The notes: generated by a model from the letters alone, not told the origin. Numbered from the stretch's first letter, positions 11,215-22,645 are shown. The stretch is 64,000 nt of DNA from Pseudophaeomoniella oleicola (GCA_003868215.1 QWDQ01000002.1:372001-436000), one strand, 5' to 3'. A program made the numbers and translations.

Positions 11215-12899
11215 ATGAGCTTCATGCAGCAGCTCACGAAAAGGCTGCCCTCGGCGCCGGCTCTACCATCACTAGGAGGATTGAAAGGCGAAAAGAAGAT
11301 ACCTTCGCTGCCACGGTTTTCGATTTTCAAGCGGCGGATAAAAATAAGGAGGAATTCCAAAATATCCATACCACTTGGATTCGTCCTCGTCTTTCCATGC
11401 ATTGTTTTAATACTGATCGTCATACTCTTCTTGCGGCACCCCTCGTCCCCAGGTCGCCTCTTAGTACCTGCTGGTACACCACCAACAATAAGGTATGTTG
11501 CTATATTGCATGGTTTACATCTCGACTAATGTGGTGCGTTCTACAGGAAAATCAGCGAGAAGCACGATAAGGTCTTTGTCACTGGGTGCCAAAATGTCAT
11601 GGAAGCTGCGAAAGGGCCGCGGGCCAATGCCGCCATTGTTGTTCTCGCACGGAATAAGGAGCTGGATGGGGTCATCCAATCCGTGAAGTCCCTTGAGCGC
11701 CACTTCAATCGTTGGTTCAATTATCCCTACGTCTTCTTGAACGACGGGGATTTCGAAGACGATTTCAAAAACACCATTACGAATTACACCAGCGGCCAAG
11801 TCGAATTTGGGAAGATCCCTCCGACGATGTGGGGATATCCTGACTGGGTAGACCACGATGTCGCCAGGGAAGGCATCCGCAAACAAGGAGATGCCGCGAT
11901 TATGTATGGTGGTATGGAGAGTTACCATCACATGTGCCGATTTTATTCAGGGTAAGCAGTTTCCATGTGTAGGCCAAGTTGTGATGCTGACATGGTCATA
12001 GATTCTTCTATAAGCATGAACTTCTCGACAAGTATGAATGGTACTGGCGCTTGGAACCAGAGATCAAGTATTTCTGTGATATCACGTACGATCCTTTCGT
12101 CGCTATGCAAAATGCAAACAAGACATATGGCTTTACTATTGCCGTAAAGGAACTCAAGGAGACGGTTCCCAACATCTTTCGCTACGCTTCTGCTTACAAG
12201 CGGGTCAATAACTACACTTCTCAGGGGCTATGGGAGATGTTCGTTGAAAAACCCGAGGAATCCGAGGAAAAGCCCTTGCCTGATGATCCAAAGCTCAAGA
12301 AGCCCTTGCCCGAGGAGATTCTTCAGACTCAACCCGGTCATCAAAGCATTAAAGATGTGGATCCGGACGATATGGAAGGCGAAAAGTATAACATGTGCCA
12401 TTACTGGAGTAATTTCGAAATTGCTCGCCTGGATTGGTTCCGCAGTAAGGAGTATAATGACTTCTTTGACATGATGGACCGGAGTGGTGGATTCTGGACG
12501 GAAAGAGTAAGTGTTTGCCTATCCCCTCTATAAACTTGATGGCTCATATCGTGACAGTGGGGAGATGCGCCCATTCATTCACTTGCGGCAGGCGTGTTGT
12601 TGGCTCCTCGTGACATTCACTATTTCCGAGATTTTGGGTACCGGCATACAACCATTCAGCATTGCCCGGCAAATGCTCCCTCTCGACAACTACCTCGCCT
12701 CCCGTGGCTTGAGAAGACGACTGATGACGAGAAAGCGCGCCTGGAGGAGGATGAATACTGGGCCTCGCCGGATCCTGTGAAAGAAAACGGGGTGGGATGT
12801 CGGTGCAAGTGCGATACTGACATTGTAGATGTCGAGGGCAAGCACGGGAGCTGCTTAGCCGAATGGGTAGATGTAGCGGGTGGTTGGGCTTCGCCATGA
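11215..12899 (+). CDS. GT15 alpha-1,2-mannosyltransferase (KRE2/MNT1/KTR family)
   Basis: Four exons (11215-11492, 11547-11951, 12002-12506, 12558-12899) give 509 residues in frame. This is a type II Golgi enzyme that extends mannose chains on O- and N-glycans from GDP-mannose. A short basic cytosolic tail (FKRRIKIRR) precedes one membrane segment at about residues 51-73. The catalytic domain shows family landmarks: ANAAIVVLARNKEL, the FNYPYVFLND block, MYGGMESYHHMCRFYSG spanning intron 2, YWRLEPEIKYFCDI, and CHYWSNFEIA. A Glu/Pro-rich insert near residues 285-320 and the Cys-rich C-terminus (GVGCRCKCDTD) resemble the Ktr4-type branch, though I would not fix the paralogue. It probably acts in cell-wall mannoprotein maturation. 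Confidence 0.95.
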
Positions 12900-13679
12900 G
12901 CTCGCAGGTCTTGTCTCTACGCGCTGTACTATTGCCATAATCGAGCGAATGAGCGAGTCACGTCTTTCTACGGTTTATTTGTCTAAATGCATCATCACTG
13001 GCCGGTGGTTTGATCCTGGCGTTGGAATGGAATGAAGAACCTTGAACATTTGTCCAGGCGGCATCTGGCACGACTTTACAGTCGTTCTGATATCGGGGTT
13101 CTGTTGGATGTCTGGATGCCGTCGGATTTCTATAACATATTCCTTTTAGATGGCGTTCACAACCGCTATTTAATATAACGAGTACACAAACGGTGAGGAA
13201 GGAAGAGAGACCTGCCAACGCTCTAAGCAGTTCACATGATCCTCACGGATAAAGGTCGGCAGCCAGGTTTGAAGAAAGCTAGCTGGTATCTAGTTGAGGA
13301 GACTGAATATAGCTTTGGACTATATCCCAATGTAAGCGCACCTAGACTCTATATTGATATTTTTTTCTCTTCAGATAGTCACAATCAAGCAAATGTTATA
13401 CATGGTGTATCAAGCAATTCTTTGGTCGTAGGACCTCGATGGCATTTTCTGGATCAGCATTACATGATTAGCATGCGGTCACAGATATGCACAGAAGGTA
13501 TCTAGGCAGTTTATAACTTTTTCATAATGCCCCCTTGAGTAAAGGTTTCTACCGTCAGGACTGATTGTTCCACTGGGGTTCCACCATGAGCATCAGAACA
13601 TGTAATGATACCTCCTTATTACTTTGTTCTTGAAGACTGGGAAGACATGATGAAGTGCACCGAGTCACAACTTCAGATA

Positions 13680-13693
13680 GTACTACGTAGTAC
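13680..13693. repeat. palindrome GTACTACGTAGTAC
   Basis: Perfect 14-base inverted repeat. Its 13-base core recurs exactly at 30514-30527 and 36125-36138 in other gene-poor spacers of this window. Confidence 0.75.
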
Positions 13694-14360
13694 ATGTGTA
13701 CGTTAAGGAGCATCTTTTCTTATCAGCCTCGCAGCTTCGGGTAGGCTCCATAGATAAAGATGATGGGCAGATGGATAAGAAGTGATTAGGAGCAGTTAGG
13801 AGTGATTAGGAGGGGCTGCTTCACTGTCCACACCCTCTTTCACCTTTTTGATTGGCGAGGCGACCCCGCGGATGAGACCAATAAACCTGCCTAGCACTTC
13901 CCCCAGAGAGGGACCGATCCCTGAGGTAGGTTTAGCTGATAAGAGATAATTATGTGATACGACGTAGTACAACAGGCAACTCACCTGAGTGATGCATAAG
14001 GTACATTTCCCCTCCTTCTCAAGGCTTCCAGCAAACTCATCTTTTCATTTGGCTGGAATTGTTAGCTCTTGTCGAAACAGACATCTCATCAATCCTGAGA
14101 AGTTCATTGCTACATGTTCAACGTGCCTTGACTCATTGACGGCCTTACTGTTCATAGCCCTGATCTATCCCGTCGGACGCCTGATACACATCACCCGCGC
14201 TATCAAGGAAGTCGCTGCACTTCCACTTTCACCACTAATCACATGCTCGACTGCAGCCTAGAGCGCTTTCACTAGACAGATACGAGCTCCTTTTCTACAC
14301 ATTATCTCTCAAAGCAAACAGGTATTACTTCCACTTCTCCCCTTATCCGAACGGACCGTC

Positions 14361-14380
14361 AGAGAGAGAGAGAGAGAGAG
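14361..14380 (+). repeat. (AG)10 microsatellite in promoter or leader
   Basis: Uninterrupted AG dinucleotide run ending 67 bases before the ATG of the large orphan gene, so it probably lies in its 5' untranslated region or core promoter. Confidence 0.85.
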
Positions 14381-14447
14381 GCACACAAAGACGTGGGAAG
14401 TGCCAATCTCCAAGATTGTCATGTGTATGTGGTGATGTGTTACAATT

Positions 14448-17042
14448 ATGGCTGACATCTCTGCGAGTAAAATTAGAGAGGACCCAATACCGAACAGTCT
14501 CTCGAGTGTTGAATACGTGGCCTTCCATTATCCCTCTGCTGCCGAGATCGATGAGCCACTGGTAAACCTGCTACGGTTCTCACGGCTACTCGACATGGCA
14601 GATGAGATGGATAACTCTCGCCCTCAAAGCCGCTTGGGTGAAAGCTGGGATGACATTAGATCTGAACAATCCCGAGACGATGATCTACAATCGGAGAACT
14701 CAGCTGCAATATCCATTATCCGGAAGAACCAAGAAGAGGATGTGGACAGCCTTGACGAAAGAGATTCTACAAGTGACATGGACGACCATGAGTCGGAAGG
14801 CCTCTTAGCAGCCTCTCAAGAGCTGCCTCCATACCACGACATTGAACCGGGAGGAAGCCATGATAGCGCCATGACTGCGAAACCTACCTATGGACGTACG
14901 ATCACACTCCAACCTCACTCATCTGAAGGCGAAACGATCAACTTGAAGCAAAATATGCACATCTTTGACAAGAATGAGAGCGCAGCAATCCTTCGCAGTA
15001 TGGGAAGAAATACAGAAGCCAGTCCCCTTTTTGGTGCCATGACGATGACCATATCAACTGGCAGCCTGGACCTCCAGCGCCCGTTTCGTCTTATCTACGT
15101 TGGAAACTCCCCAGAAAGAGCAAACGTACTAGCCAAGTTCGGGGATGTGGTCATGGCTGGCAAGAATTCGGTCCCTGCTCCCAACTGGATGGATGAGTCA
15201 CGATACCACGTAATACCCACATCGTTTGATCCGAACGCCCCTACTGAGCTCGTGCCAATCCAAGCGCAAATTGTTGTTGACGAGTGCACAACCGCAGCAT
15301 CAACAAGAACCGATCAGGGGTCGCACGAGAAGCTCTATTTGCGCTTCAAGCGAGGCAAAGGAACGCTGTTCACTTCCACCTGGACCGGCAAAGACTATGA
15401 TTTGTCACCAGCAACGTCATGGTCTGTTCCAGATGTTGCAGTGCTCTATTATTCCACACATGACGACGCTGTCATGCGTGAGAGACTTCGAATAACCTCA
15501 GAGTTCATGAAGAGACACCAAGTTCCTACAATTGTCCTCTCCGAAGAGCCGGCATGGGGTTCAACACTCCCGTTTCCCTTGAAGGGCGCTGGCAGTCTTC
15601 AATTTTGTGTTGAATCTCCCAACGGCATAGTTCAGCAACTTCCCATAGACTTGGAGACTTTTGAGAACCTCGATTCTGAACAACTCAATCGCCATATTGC
15701 ATACATTTGGAGGACTCGGAAGTCATCATCTCAGACAGAAGAGCGCGAGCTTAAGATAGGAGAAGCCTCGGTTACCCAACACCCGAAGACTTTGAAAGAT
15801 GTCGAGAAGAACTTGACAAAGAGCTTGTATCAGAAGGATCTCCGTATCGGCAGTCTCCTGGAGCAACGGGCGTTGCAGATTTCCGGCGCTTTGATTCTTA
15901 CACTGATCACTTCCATGCTTGCATACACCCTTTTTCGTGTGTTGAGCCCGGGCTCTACATTTGAGCTGGTCCCTTCGATGGTACCATCATTGCCAGCACA
16001 AGTATCTGCGACGGTAACCACCAGCCTCTCATCACCACTGTCCGAAGCGTCTGCGCAATCTTCCACACGGTCAGCAGTGGCGGTACATAACAAGGTTGAG
16101 ACCAGTTTGTCAAAAGTCAACAACGATATCGGTCTTGTACAAACACCGCACCGTGAGATTCTGGATCGAACGGAACAGTTGGCAAAGTTCGACGTAAAGG
16201 TCCTTGGAGATGCTCACGTAATCCTTAAGCCAGACATATCCTTGCTGAGCAAGAAGGGACGCATTCCCAGCTTTCGTGTCGACGTACGACGTGGTGAACA
16301 AAGCCTGGATATCGTGGCAAAAAAGTTGTTTGATCATGTCTATACCATCAGACTCTCTGGCGATGATGCTTTTGGAAAGCTCAAGGTTGTCATCAAGATC
16401 GGAAATGCTGCCCACGAAGAAACCCATGAGATCGACTTTGGTAGACCGTGGCTGAAGATGAAAAATTGGAAACGATCAGCCCACCAGGTGGGGAGGGACT
16501 TGGTTTATATATTCCCCCTCTTTGATATGGATCTCTTTGGTATGTTTGGTGGTTTACTCAGCGATGGGACCATTCATGGAAGTGCGAGTCATGCCGCTAG
16601 GGAAGCACGAGCGTTGCAAAGTAAAGCAAGGGGTGCGTTGCAGACAACTACCAATCTATGGCAAACAACATGGACGCAGATGGTCAACAATTCCAGTGAA
16701 CGCACGAAGAAGATATCACAACAGCTCAACAAGGAACTAGATAACGCAGTTCACCGTTTGGCAGTGACAGCGAAGGATCTCGGTCATGACGTTGCTGCAG
16801 ATGCCTGGCAATTTGCTTCGAATACCTTCACACGAGCAACTTCCATCATCCCTTCCGGTGGGATTGTGTCAAATGAGTCTCTCGATATGGCACAAAAAAG
16901 AGCAAAGTATATCATGAAGAAGGCTTCATTTTCAAGCTCAATCAAGGCTTCCGCAGAGACGGCTAACAATAGGCGCGGAGAAGGTTACCGCCGCGGAGTA
17001 ACAGGGAAGGATATGAAGAACAGCAGAACAGGTGTCCGCTAG
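14448..17042 (+). CDS. uncharacterised single-pass membrane protein, 864 residues
   Basis: Long intronless frame of 864 residues, clearly coding by length and composition, but not recognised. The first about 140 residues are acidic and disordered, with a Ser/Asp/Glu-rich run (DEMDNSRPQSRLGESWDDIR). A folded region follows at about residues 210-400 with alternating beta-like strands (FRLIYVGNSPERANVLAKF, VPDVAVLYYSTHDDAVMRER, VPTIVLSEEPAWG). One strong membrane segment lies at about residues 478-498 (ALILTLITSMLAYTLFRVL). The C-terminal half has a Ser/Thr-rich linker, a strand-rich block (RIPSFRVDVRRGEQSLDIVA) and helical Ala/Lys-rich segments ending in a basic tail. It could sit in the ER or nuclear envelope, but no catalytic or targeting motif decides this. 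Confidence 0.88.
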   Translation: MADISASKIREDPIPNSLSSVEYVAFHYPSAAEIDEPLVNLLRFSRLLDMADEMDNSRPQSRLGESWDDIRSEQSRDDDLQSENSAAISIIRKNQEEDVDSLDERDSTSDMDDHESEGLLAASQELPPYHDIEPGGSHDSAMTAKPTYGRTITLQPHSSEGETINLKQNMHIFDKNESAAILRSMGRNTEASPLFGAMTMTISTGSLDLQRPFRLIYVGNSPERANVLAKFGDVVMAGKNSVPAPNWMDESRYHVIPTSFDPNAPTELVPIQAQIVVDECTTAASTRTDQGSHEKLYLRFKRGKGTLFTSTWTGKDYDLSPATSWSVPDVAVLYYSTHDDAVMRERLRITSEFMKRHQVPTIVLSEEPAWGSTLPFPLKGAGSLQFCVESPNGIVQQLPIDLETFENLDSEQLNRHIAYIWRTRKSSSQTEERELKIGEASVTQHPKTLKDVEKNLTKSLYQKDLRIGSLLEQRALQISGALILTLITSMLAYTLFRVLSPGSTFELVPSMVPSLPAQVSATVTTSLSSPLSEASAQSSTRSAVAVHNKVETSLSKVNNDIGLVQTPHREILDRTEQLAKFDVKVLGDAHVILKPDISLLSKKGRIPSFRVDVRRGEQSLDIVAKKLFDHVYTIRLSGDDAFGKLKVVIKIGNAAHEETHEIDFGRPWLKMKNWKRSAHQVGRDLVYIFPLFDMDLFGMFGGLLSDGTIHGSASHAAREARALQSKARGALQTTTNLWQTTWTQMVNNSSERTKKISQQLNKELDNAVHRLAVTAKDLGHDVAADAWQFASNTFTRATSIIPSGGIVSNESLDMAQKRAKYIMKKASFSSSIKASAETANNRRGEGYRRGVTGKDMKNSRTGVR

Positions 17043-17602
17043 TAGAACTTGGAAGACACTGGCTCGTTTGTGTGTATTCAGCGCCTGTTTTAGTTATTAT
17101 GGACTTGGTTGCTAGGAGTACTGGGTTTGAGACGGTTGTGATCAGCCTGGACACAGGGTGGTGCTGAGGAGATCTGAACGATAATCGGCGAATAGGGACT
17201 GGACCATGGATAACATGTTGACTTTGCTCTTTAAATCATATGAATTCCAACATTGCAATATTCAGACGAGTCAGTACGTCTCTCGACAAACAGCAGCCTT
17301 GCGTTCAATGTGCAATATTGTTTCCAATTCTAGGCTTCAATGAAAAGGGGCAAACCCCGCAAAGTTCTTGGCGCTATCTTCGTAGGGCAAAGCGGTGAAT
17401 AAGAAGTCGCTGCGTCAAAAGTAAAATCACGGTCCATGAGATCCCACTTCGAGTGTCCCGCTTCAACTACAGTAACATCAAAACATTGTACAAGTCACTT
17501 TCCTATTTCGCCTTCAACCAAATTTCTGTGTGCTCAAGTGCGTCATTCATAACGTTTCGCGATATTCCAGGGCTGACTAGGGATCAGACAATCTACATCA
17601 AA
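17043..17602. other. intergenic spacer upstream of RanBP1
   Basis: About 560 bases in a tandem arrangement; it holds the orphan gene's 3' end and the RanBP1 promoter. The open frame continues upstream of the chosen RanBP1 ATG but from non-ATG codons and without conserved content. Nothing else is seen. Confidence 0.5.
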
Positions 17603-18653
17603 ATGGCTGAACCAGCTCCAACCCAGCTCGACCCCAGCGCCGAAAAGGCCGCTGAGTCTGAACCCCAGCTTGCAAAGACTGAGACCGACCTTGTCACCAA
17701 CCCAAAGTCGACAGAAGAAGAGGCTAAGAAAGAAGAGACCTCATCTACAACCGGTAACTCTGTAACTGAGATAGCCAGCAATGCTGCCGCCTCCGCCACA
17801 TCTGCCGCAAGTGGTGTGAAGGACAGTGTTTTCTCCATGTTCGGTGGCGGTGCGCCGAAAGAGAAGAAGGCAGAGGCAGACGAAGGCACTGATGAGCCAA
17901 GTGGTAGCAGCAAGGCAAAGAAGGAAGAAGAGGGCCAAGAAGTAGGTTCTATCTCATATTAGGGACCCCTCGGCCAGATTGGGTATCGACGTCATATGTC
18001 TGTCAGGAAGATCGCGCACGGTTTTCAAGCGATCCCTTTGAACCTGTACCCATATCAAGGGATACATAAGCTAATCACTTGCGTTCTACAGGAAGTTGAA
18101 GAGTCTACAGACGTCCATTTTGAACCCGTGGTGCACTTGACTGAACAGGTCGAGACCAAGACTCACGAAGAGGCTGAAGAGCAAACTTTTAAGATGCGCG
18201 CGAAGCTCTTCAAATTTGACCGTGACAGCAGGGAATGGAAGGAGCGTGGAACAGGTGATGTCAGATTATTGAAACACAAGGAGAACGGCAAGACGAGACT
18301 GGTCATGCGACGAGACAAGACTTTGAAAGTCTGCGCCAATCACTATGGTACGCCGAGAAATCTTGATCGTCGGTGGAGCATAGATCTAACGCTTATTAGT
18401 TGTACCGGATATGAAGCTCTCACCTAATGTTGGAAGTGACAGGAGCTGGGTATGGAATGCTGCCGCTGATGTTAGCGAGGGTGAGCCAGAGGCCCAGACC
18501 CTTGCCATCCGCTTCGCCAACTCCGAGAGTATGTTCATCTCATGCATGTCCATCTGAGACTACTGCTAACTTGGTAACCCAGACGCCAATTTGTTCAAAG
18601 AAGCCTTCCTCAAGGCCCAACAGGAGAACGAGAAATTTTTCGGCAAGGAATAA
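17603..18653 (+). CDS. yrb1: Ran-binding protein 1 (Yrb1/Sbp1 type)
   Basis: Four exons (17603-17941, 18092-18347, 18400-18528, 18583-18653) total 264 residues with matching phases. The protein binds Ran-GTP, stimulates GTP hydrolysis with RanGAP and dissolves export complexes in the cytoplasm. The first about 110 residues are Glu/Ala/Ser-rich and acidic. The Ran-binding domain runs from [19 protein letters not shown] through [38 protein letters not shown], and the hallmark [14 protein letters not shown], ending in [10 protein letters not shown] near the C-terminus. One domain with no other repeats matches RanBP1 rather than a nucleoporin. The chosen ATG follows a leader; the frame upstream of it has no conserved content. 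Confidence 0.95.
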
Positions 18654-19341
18654 AAATCGGGTCTCCTATCAGAGCAATGCAGTACTTTGACATTTCCGAA
18701 CTCGAGAGCATTACCCTTCCATAGTCATGCACACCCTGTCTTATCCCATAGCGTCGGAATCCTTCACTTTGCCGTCTCTAAGTCAGATGTTTGACATCTT
18801 CCACGATTCGTTGTCGGATTGGGCTTCACTCAAAGCAGAAAACAATGTCAATGTCATTTGAGAAATGAGAGCCTAGAATAGTAGATAGATCAAAACAACC
18901 CCCCAAATGAATTAATGATTAGGCATCTTTGATCATTGCTTCCCCTGAATATTCGACATGGACGTGATCTGGTAACCGACATCATTGACTTGCTATGTGA
19001 TTGACGGTGGGACGCTTATCCTCTCGGTCGCGGGCAGAACGTTCCGGGCCTGGCACACCTTACTTCCTCCCCGCAGATCGCAAGTTGCGCGTTGCATTCA
19101 CTTAATCCTCTATTCAATTGCGCCAGCGCCATATTCTCTATAATCGTCTGGACGGGCGCACATTTCAGATCAAGTGATCTTCGCGGACACTACAGAGACT
19201 CCTTCACACCAAAGATTTGCTACCTTTCTCCCAGGAGCACATATATAAAGAGCAGCTCGCAACCCAGATTGTTTACTCCTAGCTATCACTTGCTCACTAT
19301 TTTCATTTCTCTTCTACATCTCCCCCATTGTGTTCTCCAGA
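18654..19341. other. intergenic spacer with TAF14 promoter
   Basis: About 690 bases between two plus-strand genes. It holds the RanBP1 3' untranslated region and, near 19241, a TATA-like box for the next gene. No gene is supported. Confidence 0.5.
19241..19249 (+). promoter_or_regulatory. TATA-like box of the TAF14 gene
   Basis: ATATATAAA lies about 95 bases upstream of the predicted start ATG at 19342 and is followed by a pyrimidine-rich leader, a usual fungal core-promoter layout. This is an inference from sequence only. Confidence 0.45.
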
Positions 19342-20586
19342 ATGCCTGACGTATGTATTGCCTAGGAATGTTGATAGCGGACAGCCCTGCTAACATCAAA
19401 CGCGCAACAGGTCAAAAGAACTGTAAAGCTTGTCACCAAGCAAGAAGTCCTGTTGGTGACCCTTCTTCCTATTTCGCATTGTTCTCTCCGTCCCAGAGCT
19501 GGCGGCGCTGCTTGGATGTCGAGGCGCATCATCTTATATCGTCTTCCGAATCCGAATGTGCCCTCAGCTTTGTTTCTTTTTTCGCCTTGGTGCTATGTGC
19601 GCATGTGCTAACTGAAATTTTTCCTTCAATAGTCCTGACCGTGATTCTGGTGTGGAAGGATTCCCACTCCGAAAATGGTCCATTGAACTGTATGTTCTCA
19701 ACCAGGATGGCGATGAGGTCCCTGCTCCATTTGACAAAGTCCAATACAACCTACATCCTTCGTTTGGTCCGCGCGCAAAGCAGAGTATGTGATACCTTAC
19801 GAAAATTCATATGCCGATCCATCAATTGCCTTGTTCGCCAGTCGTGTTTCTATCATGGCACTAGCTGACACCGATCTACACATGCAGCTTTCAAGAAACC
19901 CCCCTTTAGGGTAGCTGAAGAAGGATGGGGTGAGTTTGACATGGATATCATCCTCAGCAGCGAAGGACAAAAGGACGTACCTATCACGCACGATCTGAAT
20001 TTCAGAGAGAGCAGATACGAAACCAAGCACACTGTTGTATGTTCTATATCTCCCAACACTCCCATTGTGCCCAATCTCGCCCACCACTACGAAACCTAGG
20101 TGCTAAATTTTTTTTTTTTTTCAGACCTTCAAAAACCCCAAGGGCTCGCTCTTAGAGAAGCTATCCCAATCGGGACCCGTTCCTGGCCTTGATGAGTCTC
20201 CTGCTCCGAATGGAACAAAGAAACGATCCGGTGCGGACGAAAGTGCAAAGAAGCGAAAGAAAATCGACAAGAACATCGATATGGATAAATTGGCCGATGG
20301 ATTGCAGAGATTGGGTGAGGATGATCTCTTGCTTGTAGTGCAGATGGTTCACGACAACAAGAGCGAGGACAGCTATACGCGAAATGACATCGACCGTAAG
20401 TTTGACTGGTCCTCCGAACCCCCAAGTCCAAGGGTTTCCATATCTGGACGCGACTGCAAGCATTCTGTATGCTAACATTGTTTATCTGCAACAGAGGGTG
20501 AATTCCATGTTGATCTCTACACTCTTCCAGATGCCTTGATCAAGATGCTCTGGGATTTCACCAACGACAAGGTCGGTCCATTATAG
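19342..20586 (+). CDS. taf14: TAF14-like YEATS-domain protein
   Basis: Six exons (19342-19350, 19411-19451, 19633-19784, 19888-20036, 20125-20395, 20495-20586) give 237 residues and close in frame. The first exon is only ATG-CCT-GAC; joined to exon 2 it reads MPDVKRTVKLVTKQ, the typical start of fungal Taf14. The YEATS domain continues with VEGFPLRKWSIELYVLNQDG, FDKVQYNLHPSFG, PFRVAEEGWGEFDMDIIL and KHTVTFKNPKG, the fold that reads acylated histone lysines. After a basic linker (KKRSGADESAKKRKKID) the C-terminal ET-like domain ends in FHVDLYTLPDALIKMLWDF. The protein is a shared subunit of TFIID, TFIIF and several chromatin remodelers. The donor of intron 2 (GTTGGT) is weak, so the exon 2/3 border is the least certain part. 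Confidence 0.9.
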
Positions 20587-21077
20587 TCTAACCGCTTCTC
20601 AGTCAAACAGCAAAAGCTACAATATGGCAAGGAGATCCAATACTTCTCCGCCATTCAATCTTGCTATTTGAGAGTCGGGAGGGTCAATCATTCCATCAAT
20701 CAACGAATGATACCATTTTCTCGTTTTCTTGTCGAGTCTATCAAAACATGGGAGGGAACGTACTGGAGACTAGGAACCCTGGACGTGGAATTGCGCCGAA
20801 TTGATCTCTTCTTCATATTGCTTTCTTTTGCAAATCTGGTTGGGATGGGAAAGCGAAGCAGATGAGGGGGTTCATTTTCTTCCATTCCAGAACGAGCTTT
20901 GAATGCTTTGTTTCCCCCGCATCAATTATTTCTCTCTCACTCCCATATTTACACGCATGATGAATTCAAACGTGGCACTTGAGCGGGGGGCGGGGGGCAA
21001 AAGAAAGACGGCATAATGAAGGGAGAGCAGATTGATTGAATGGGAAATATCGAAAATCCAATGAAGCGCGGGCACAC

Positions 21078-21098
21078 GAGAGAGAGAGAGAGAGAGAG
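21078..21098. repeat. (GA)n microsatellite
   Basis: Uninterrupted GA dinucleotide run in the convergent spacer. A second, slightly shorter run lies near 22167-22182. Confidence 0.8.
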
Positions 21099-21260
21099 CG
21101 AGATCGAGAGCCAAAACGAATTTAAAAAGCCGAGAAGATAGAAGTATTCTCAAGGATATGAAAATTAAACAATACAAAATCTCTTAAAATTTTGGTATAC
21201 AGAGATAGAGACAAGACAAGACAAGACAGACAATATGGCACGGGCAAGAAAGCACATCAT

Positions 21261-21274
21261 TACCTAGGTACCTA
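21261..21274. repeat. palindromic 14-mer TACCTAGGTACCTA
   Basis: The same 14 bases occur at 29695-29708, and a close relative (GTACCTAGGTACC) lies near 21348-21360. All lie in gene-free sequence. Confidence 0.7.
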
Positions 21275-21667
21275 TTCATCTTCCTCTCCCCCATATCCGT
21301 TTCTCCCCTCCCCTCTCCTCCCCCTGCTCGCCTTCTTATATCATGAGTACCTAGGTACCCTCTCCTCGTATACCAACCACCAACCATCAGACATTCTATT
21401 CCCGCCCCTCCCCCCGCAATGACCCAGATCCAGATCTTTATCCCATATCCGAATCTAATCTAAACCTCTTGCAACTAAAACACAGATTCTTAAGATTATT
21501 TTTTTTTTTTTTTTCGCTGGAAGTTTACTTACTTACCCTCCTTCCCCCTCCTCCCTCCCTTTTCAAAATGTTCCTAGGAGTCTTGTAAGTGTTATCAACC
21601 AAGATGGATATCCAGATATCTTTCTATAAAAAATAAAAATAAAAACATACTTTGTAACCTACCTCAA

Positions 21668-21725
21668 GGGATTAAGGGACAGAAAGGGTCAGGGGGGGAA
21701 AAAAAGAAAGGGGGGGGGGGGGGGG
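21668..21725 (+). repeat. G-run cluster with quadruplex pattern and 16-G homopolymer
   Basis: Four G runs of at least three (21668-21670, 21676-21678, 21686-21688, 21692-21698) are separated by loops of 5, 7 and 3 bases, which fits the usual quadruplex pattern. An A-rich linker then leads to 16 consecutive G at 21710-21725. Confidence 0.7.
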
Positions 21726-22645
21726 TCCAACAAGAACTCTCTCAAGTCATATATATGTGTGTGTGTATGTGTGCAGAAAGAAACGTGCATGAGGAATAGA
21801 TGGATAGACAGTATGAGACTAGACTCGTTCACAGAGGGAATCTTTAGTAAGTAGCTAGCTACCTAGCTAGCCAACTATTCAGATGGAGAATGATGATGAT
21901 GATCTTCAAGAGAAATCCTGTATCCAATTGCGTGACGAAGCGCGTACAGATGAAGCCAGCCAGCGCTTTCCGACTCATGTACCTTCATTCACTCACATCC
22001 GGAGAAGAAAATGAATACGATGTAGAATATCCTTTTGACAATTCATGATGATTGATAATTTCCCTCCTTTCCTTTTTGAATTCATTAGATGAGACCCTGG
22101 GATAGTAGTAGTAGAGGATATGTACCTAGCTATGACACATAATGTGGGGGATATAGAACAAGACGCAGAGAGAGAGAGAGAGGGAGGAAGGAAGAAAGGG
22201 AATCCAACTCTGGTGGTGCTGGTAACATTGACGGAAGATGGACGGAATACATGACTGTTCGAATCTCTTGTTCTTAGCCAATTCATGTCCGGGCCTTTTT
22301 GCCGTCCAACGTTTCCAACCAGGAAGGTTGTCCTCATAGGATGGCCCTGTGCCATTTTGTTATCAAGCAGGGTATTTTAGATAACTGCTAGAGCGAGAAA
22401 ACAATAATAAAGGTGCCACTCCCATAACCAATGCTTTCGTTCATGTTGTGAGAATTACCAGATCGGTCCAAAAAAAAAAAAGGGAATACCAAGTGCCTGC
22501 TCGCTTGCCTGCCTGCTGCTTGCTATGCCTTGTCGAAAAGCAAGAATCATGTAACATAATAAAACGTCATGGGTGTGGATGGGAACCCAGCCCAGAGTAA
22601 CATAATATCGATTTGGACATATACAACTTTAAAGAGCCCGTGGGT

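Larger units (their letters stand above)
12900..14447. other. gene-poor spacer with a perfect palindrome and (AG)n
   Basis: About 1.5 kb with no supported gene. It contains the perfect palindrome GTACTACGTAGTAC at 13680-13693, a related CGACGTAGTAC near 13960-13970, a short tandem of TTAGGAG-like units near 13783-13814, and an (AG)10 run just before the next gene. The ORFs at 12958-13218 (minus) and 13989-14261 (plus) have no recognisable content. Confidence 0.55.
20587..22645. other. convergent low-complexity spacer
   Basis: About 2 kb between the convergent TAF14 and samB genes. It contains (GA)n runs near 21078 and 22167, a T tract near 21500-21514, a G-run cluster ending in 16 consecutive G (21668-21725), CT-rich stretches near 21290-21340 and two copies of a palindromic CCTAGG motif. 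Several ORFs cross it but none has recognisable content. Long 3' untranslated regions or a non-coding transcript are possible. Confidence 0.55.

Noticed and set aside
21993-22355. 120-residue minus-strand ORF near the samB 3' end
   Set aside because: It runs through GA/TA simple repeats and shows no conserved content.
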